Source: UBA6244 sp041582875
GTDB taxonomy: Bacteria; Bacteroidota; Bacteroidia; Bacteroidales; F082
Reading direction: 5' to 3'
Assembly: GCA_041582875.1 (NCBI GenBank)
Contig: JBFHGX010000089.1
Span: 1 to 16,418 of the forward strand
DNA length: 16,418 nt
Each line of letters opens with the position of its first letter. Within the stretch, counting starts at the first letter, position 1. Below, in pieces: positions 13,676-16,418 of the stretch. The notes beneath the pieces were generated by a model. The model had not been told where the DNA came from, searched no databases, and saw only the letters and a list, made by a program, of their open reading frames with translations. A program made the translations under genes and the position numbers.

Positions 13676-14965
13676 ATGAAAATAGTCAATATTGTTCCGG
13701 GGTTTGGTGGCACGTTTTATTGTGGTAATTGTCTTCGCGACAGCGGATATACCAAGTCCTTGATTGATTTGGGCCACGATGCCATGATGTTGCCCATTTA
13801 TCTTCCTCTTACCTTGGAGCATGGCGTTGAAAAAGATACCAACCCCATTTTTTATGGCGCGGTCAATATTTACTTGAAACAGAATTTCAAGATCTTTAAA
13901 AATATGCCCACCTGGATGGAGCGTATGTTTAATTCCTCAAGAATACTAAAGTATGCTGCTAAAAAAGCCGGGTCAACGCGGACAGAAGGTTTGGAAGAAA
14001 TGACCATTTCCATGCTGATGGGTCAGGATGGAAATCAAAACAGGGAGCTGCAAGAGTTGATTGATTTTTTGAAGGTTCACGAAAAACCTGATGTAGTTCA
14101 TTTGAGTAATGCATTGTTGTTGGGATTGGCCAAGCAAATTCGTGAACAGCTTCATATTCCGGTGGTTTGTTCACTGCAGGATGAGGATGTTTGGGTGGAT
14201 GCCATGAATGATTTCTACCGTGAAAAAGTGTGGAAGTTGATGGCTGATAAAGGAGCGGATGTGGATGCATTTATCGCCGTGAGCGATTATTATGCTGATC
14301 AGATGCGAGTAAAAATGCAAATTCCTGAACATAAAATGCATGTGGTTCCCATAGGGTTGGATTCTTCGATTTATCACGCAGCGGAACCGGTTTCTAATCC
14401 TCCGGTAATTGGTTATATTTCCCGAATGTATGAAGAACATGGGTTTGGTTTGTTGATTGACGCATTCATTTTACTTAAACAGCAACCCGAATTTAGTTCG
14501 GTACAACTCAAACTTTCGGGTGGCTATACGGCTGATGACAAGAAATTTGTGAAAAAGCAGTTGAAAAAACTTAAAAATGCAGGTGTAGATCATGATGTGG
14601 AGATACTCGAAGATCATCTTCCTGAAAATAGATACAAGTTTTTCAATCAACTGACACTGCTTACGGTTCCTGTGCTCAAAGGGGAAGCTTTCGGGACTTA
14701 CCAACTGGAGTCTCTGGCTTGCGGTATTCCTCTTGTTCAGCCTGCATTAGGGGCCTTTCCGGAAATCATTAAAATCACAGGTGGCGGCGTGACCTATTTC
14801 CCAAATACGGCTGAGGCCATGCGAGACAAATGGATGGAGGTGCTTTCTGATCCGGCTAAGATTCGTGAAATGAGTTCGGTTGGGAAAAAGACTGTCGCTC
14901 ATAAATATGCTATTCACGAAGTTAGTAAACAGGTATTAACTATTTATCAAAACCTTGTGAAATGA
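13676..14965 (+). CDS. GT4-type glycosyltransferase with an N-terminal FYCGNCLRD motif
   Basis: The ATG at 13676 gives 429 residues; an in-frame TTG at 13664 is less likely. The fold is GT-B: an N-terminal acceptor domain and a C-terminal nucleotide-sugar domain from about residue 243 (IGYISRMYEEHG), ending with the GT4 signature E-x7-E (EAFGTYQLE, E337 and E345), followed by LACGIPLVQP. The N-terminus has GGTFYCGNCLRD (11-22), where a loop Gly-Gly near the acceptor site is usual but the Cys-x2-Cys is distinctive; I recall similar YCGxCLRDN sequences in Planctomycetes, unverified here. It would transfer a sugar from a nucleotide donor to an unknown acceptor in the cytoplasm. Its stop overlaps the start of the ABC ATPase, so the two are probably translated together, which suggests synthesis and export of a glycosylated molecule. 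The 51-nt gap upstream may mark a separate sub-operon. Confidence 0.85.
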   Translation: MKIVNIVPGFGGTFYCGNCLRDSGYTKSLIDLGHDAMMLPIYLPLTLEHGVEKDTNPIFYGAVNIYLKQNFKIFKNMPTWMERMFNSSRILKYAAKKAGSTRTEGLEEMTISMLMGQDGNQNRELQELIDFLKVHEKPDVVHLSNALLLGLAKQIREQLHIPVVCSLQDEDVWVDAMNDFYREKVWKLMADKGADVDAFIAVSDYYADQMRVKMQIPEHKMHVVPIGLDSSIYHAAEPVSNPPVIGYISRMYEEHGFGLLIDAFILLKQQPEFSSVQLKLSGGYTADDKKFVKKQLKKLKNAGVDHDVEILEDHLPENRYKFFNQLTLLTVPVLKGEAFGTYQLESLACGIPLVQPALGAFPEIIKITGGGVTYFPNTAEAMRDKWMEVLSDPAKIREMSSVGKKTVAHKYAIHEVSKQVLTIYQNLVK

Positions 14966-15645
14966 TTTGTCAGGTAGTCGATGTCAAAAAATCCTATTTT
15001 AATAACCAGTCTGATCTTCAAAGAGCGGTTTTAAAGGGTGTTTCATTTACCCTTGAACCAGGTAGTACCATGTCAATTGTTGGGCCTTCGGGTTCTGGCA
15101 AGAGTACACTGTTGAATATCATCGGAACCCTTGATCTGCCTACTTCCGGAAAGGTATTAATTGATGGTCAAGATATTGCACTTTATAGCGATAATCAATT
15201 GGCCACCATTCGAAATCAGCAAATCGGATTTGTGTATCAGTCGCATCACCTGTTGCCACAGCTCAATTTGCTCGAAAATGTATTGCTTCCTACTCTTCCC
15301 GTAAGGGAAAAATCGAAAAGGAAGATGGCTCTGGAGCGAGCGATGTTCTTGCTCGACAGTGTTGGTCTTGCCGATAAAATTCATCAACTTCCGGGACAAC
15401 TCTCTGGAGGTGAATGTCAGCGGACTGCCGTTATAAGGGCCATGATTAATCGTCCCAAACTTATTTTGGCCGATGAACCTACAGGGTCGCTAGATGACAG
15501 TTCTGCCGGCAGAATAGGGGAGTTGTTGTTGCGGCTTAATCAACAAGAGCAAGTGGCCTTGATGGTTGTTACTCATTCGGTTAAGCTAGCCGATGTAATT
15601 GGAAATGTGCATTACCTGGAAGGCGGAAAGCTATCCTTAAAATAA
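14962..15645 (+). CDS. LolD/MacB-type ABC transporter ATP-binding protein
   Basis: The 227-residue ATPase has all nucleotide-binding motifs: Walker A GPSGSGKST (41-49), Q-loop Gln (Q93, in FVYQSHHLLPQ), signature LSGGECQR (147-154), Walker B LILADEPTGSLD (167-178) and the H-loop His205. The HHLLPQLNLLENVLLP stretch is typical of the LolD/MacB/FtsE branch, which works with FtsX-fold permeases on lipoproteins, lipids or peptides at the outer face of the inner membrane rather than by classic channel transport. The signature has Cys where LolD proteins usually carry Gln (GGEQQR), a mild variation. It is translationally coupled to the glycosyltransferase upstream and lies 32 nt before its likely permease. 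The substrate cannot be read from the sequence. Confidence 0.92.
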   Translation: MICQVVDVKKSYFNNQSDLQRAVLKGVSFTLEPGSTMSIVGPSGSGKSTLLNIIGTLDLPTSGKVLIDGQDIALYSDNQLATIRNQQIGFVYQSHHLLPQLNLLENVLLPTLPVREKSKRKMALERAMFLLDSVGLADKIHQLPGQLSGGECQRTAVIRAMINRPKLILADEPTGSLDDSSAGRIGELLLRLNQQEQVALMVVTHSVKLADVIGNVHYLEGGKLSLK

Positions 15646-15677
15646 AGTTACTTGTTATTTTGTATTGATTGTTACCT

Positions 15678-16418
15678 ATGAAACCAAAAGCATTTGTCTC
15701 TAAAAGTTGGTTGTTTTTCAAAAAGCAGCATATGTTGGTATTTATGGCTGTTGTCATAAGTACGGCAGTACTTACCGGGGCTTTGGTGATTGGAGATTCG
15801 GTGAAATACAGCTTGAGCCAACTGGTAGATCAAAGACTAGGTAAAGTGGAATTTGCCATGGTGACGGGCGACCGCTTTGTGCGGGCTGAGTTGGCCAATG
15901 AAATTAGTCGGGAGTTGAGTGTTGAGGTAACGGCTTTGTTGACCATGAAGGGGATGGCGATCAATGTTCAGAGTCAAAACCGAATACCCAATGCGCAAAT
16001 TTTAGGTGTTGACACTTCTTTTTGGGCTCTTTCTAAAATAAATATGCCAAGATTGGCATCAAATGAAGTGATCGTTTCGAAAAATGTTGCTGAGGAATTG
16101 TCTCTAGAGGCGGGTGATGAATTGCTATTGCGGGTTCAAAACGTTGAAATCATCCCTGTTAATGCGCCATTTGCTACCGACGAAGAAAGTACAATTGCCT
16201 TGAGGGTGAAAATTATCGCCATTGCCAGCGACGATCAGTTGGGGAGGTTCAGTTTGCGCAATAACCAATTGGCTCCATTCAATATCTTTATACAGCGCGA
16301 TTTTTTGGCGCATAAGTTGGACTTGAATGGATTGTCCAATTTGATTTTATCTTCTTCTTCAGATCACACAACAGTTGCAGGTGTAAATCAGAGTTTGGGA
16401 GAAAATTGGAAGTTAAAA
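15678..16418 (+). CDS. FtsX/MacB-type ABC permease, N-terminal part only
   Basis: An open frame from the ATG at 15678 continues past the right edge, giving 247 residues with no stop. The N-terminus is cytosolic (MKPKAFVSKSWLFFKKQ), followed by one helix at about residues 19-38 running into GALVIGDSVKYSL, then a long soluble domain of the MacB periplasmic core type. That layout (first helix, large extracytoplasmic domain, three C-terminal helices) is typical of FtsX-fold permeases; the last three helices would lie beyond the window. The GALVIGDSV segment resembles the opening of permeases I recall from Planctomycetes/Verrucomicrobia clusters. It is the natural partner of the ATPase upstream. 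The subfamily and substrate are undetermined because the gene is incomplete. Confidence 0.82.
   Translation, partial: MKPKAFVSKSWLFFKKQHMLVFMAVVISTAVLTGALVIGDSVKYSLSQLVDQRLGKVEFAMVTGDRFVRAELANEISRELSVEVTALLTMKGMAINVQSQNRIPNAQILGVDTSFWALSKINMPRLASNEVIVSKNVAEELSLEAGDELLLRVQNVEIIPVNAPFATDEESTIALRVKIIAIASDDQLGRFSLRNNQLAPFNIFIQRDFLAHKLDLNGLSNLILSSSSDHTTVAGVNQSLGENWKLK

Larger units (their letters stand above)
816..16418 (+). other. Candidate operon: NAD(H)-linked transmembrane electron transfer plus propellers, glycosyltransferase and ABC exporter
   Basis: Thirteen consecutive + strand genes follow the promoter at 780-810 with no convincing internal terminator or second promoter. Gaps between successive coding regions are about 44, 13, 11, -14, 1, 2, 21, -4, 6, 51, -4 and 32 nt, using the preferred starts. 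The core from 3579 to 12511 is the tightest and contains all recognisable redox proteins. The 51-nt gap before the glycosyltransferase is the most likely place for a break. Co-transcription is inferred from spacing alone. Confidence 0.6.

Noticed and set aside
1..16418. CRISPR arrays, tRNA/rRNA genes, insertion sequences, integrases or attachment sites
   Set aside because: I found no direct repeat arrays, tRNA-like folds, transposase or recombinase genes; the window is almost fully occupied by same-strand coding sequence.

Overview
The window is about 16.4 kb of moderate-GC DNA that reads as Bacteroidota. Three things point there: a PorP/SprF-type protein of the type IX secretion system at the left edge, a promoter of the Bacteroidota form (TTG, 20 nt, TAAATTTG) and start codons that mostly lack Shine-Dalgarno sequences. 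A marine or anaerobic Bacteroidales/Marinilabiliales-like host is a guess from style only. Every supported gene is on the + strand.

Layout. Positions 1-701 hold the 3' part of a PorP/SprF-like gene, closed by a strong intrinsic terminator (724-754). A promoter at 780-810 then starts one long, tightly packed gene series that runs off the right edge. Its order is: exported PQQ-type beta-propeller (870); membrane-anchored PQQ-type beta-propeller (2138); membrane-anchored NHL-type propeller (3579); tiny Tat-signal protein with four cysteines (4559); Tat-signal ferredoxin with ligands for four [4Fe-4S] clusters (4755); NosR/NapH-like membrane polyferredoxin (5335); three-TM protein fused to a PQQ-type propeller (6648); NuoE-NuoF-ferredoxin fusion (8616); [2Fe-2S]/GltD-like FAD/[4Fe-4S] protein (10949); fourth exported PQQ-type propeller (12518); GT4-type glycosyltransferase (13676); LolD-type ABC ATPase (14962); and a partial FtsX/MacB-type permease (15678 to the edge). 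Most gaps are under 15 nt and three junctions overlap, which suggests a single operon.

How the genes may work together (inference). The two cytosolic proteins form an NADH-oxidising module: NADH gives electrons to FMN and the Fe-S chain of the NuoEF fusion, then to an Fe-S/FAD partner. That partner resembles GltD but has lost the NAD(P)H-binding subdomain, so it probably does not use pyridine nucleotide itself. No hydrogenase, formate dehydrogenase, complex I membrane arm, Rnf membrane subunit, nitrate reductase or N2O reductase is encoded here. The likely next step is the NosR/NapH-like membrane protein, whose Cys motifs could carry electrons across the membrane to the Tat-exported ferredoxin and the small Cys4 protein. 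Five propellers would surround this chain outside the cytoplasm as scaffolds, cofactor holders or substrate-binding parts. The result would be a transmembrane electron-transfer system between NAD(H) and an unknown periplasmic or extracellular partner. I do not recognise it as a characterised complex. The terminal acceptor or donor, the direction of flow and the link to the glycosyltransferase/ABC exporter cannot be read from the sequence.
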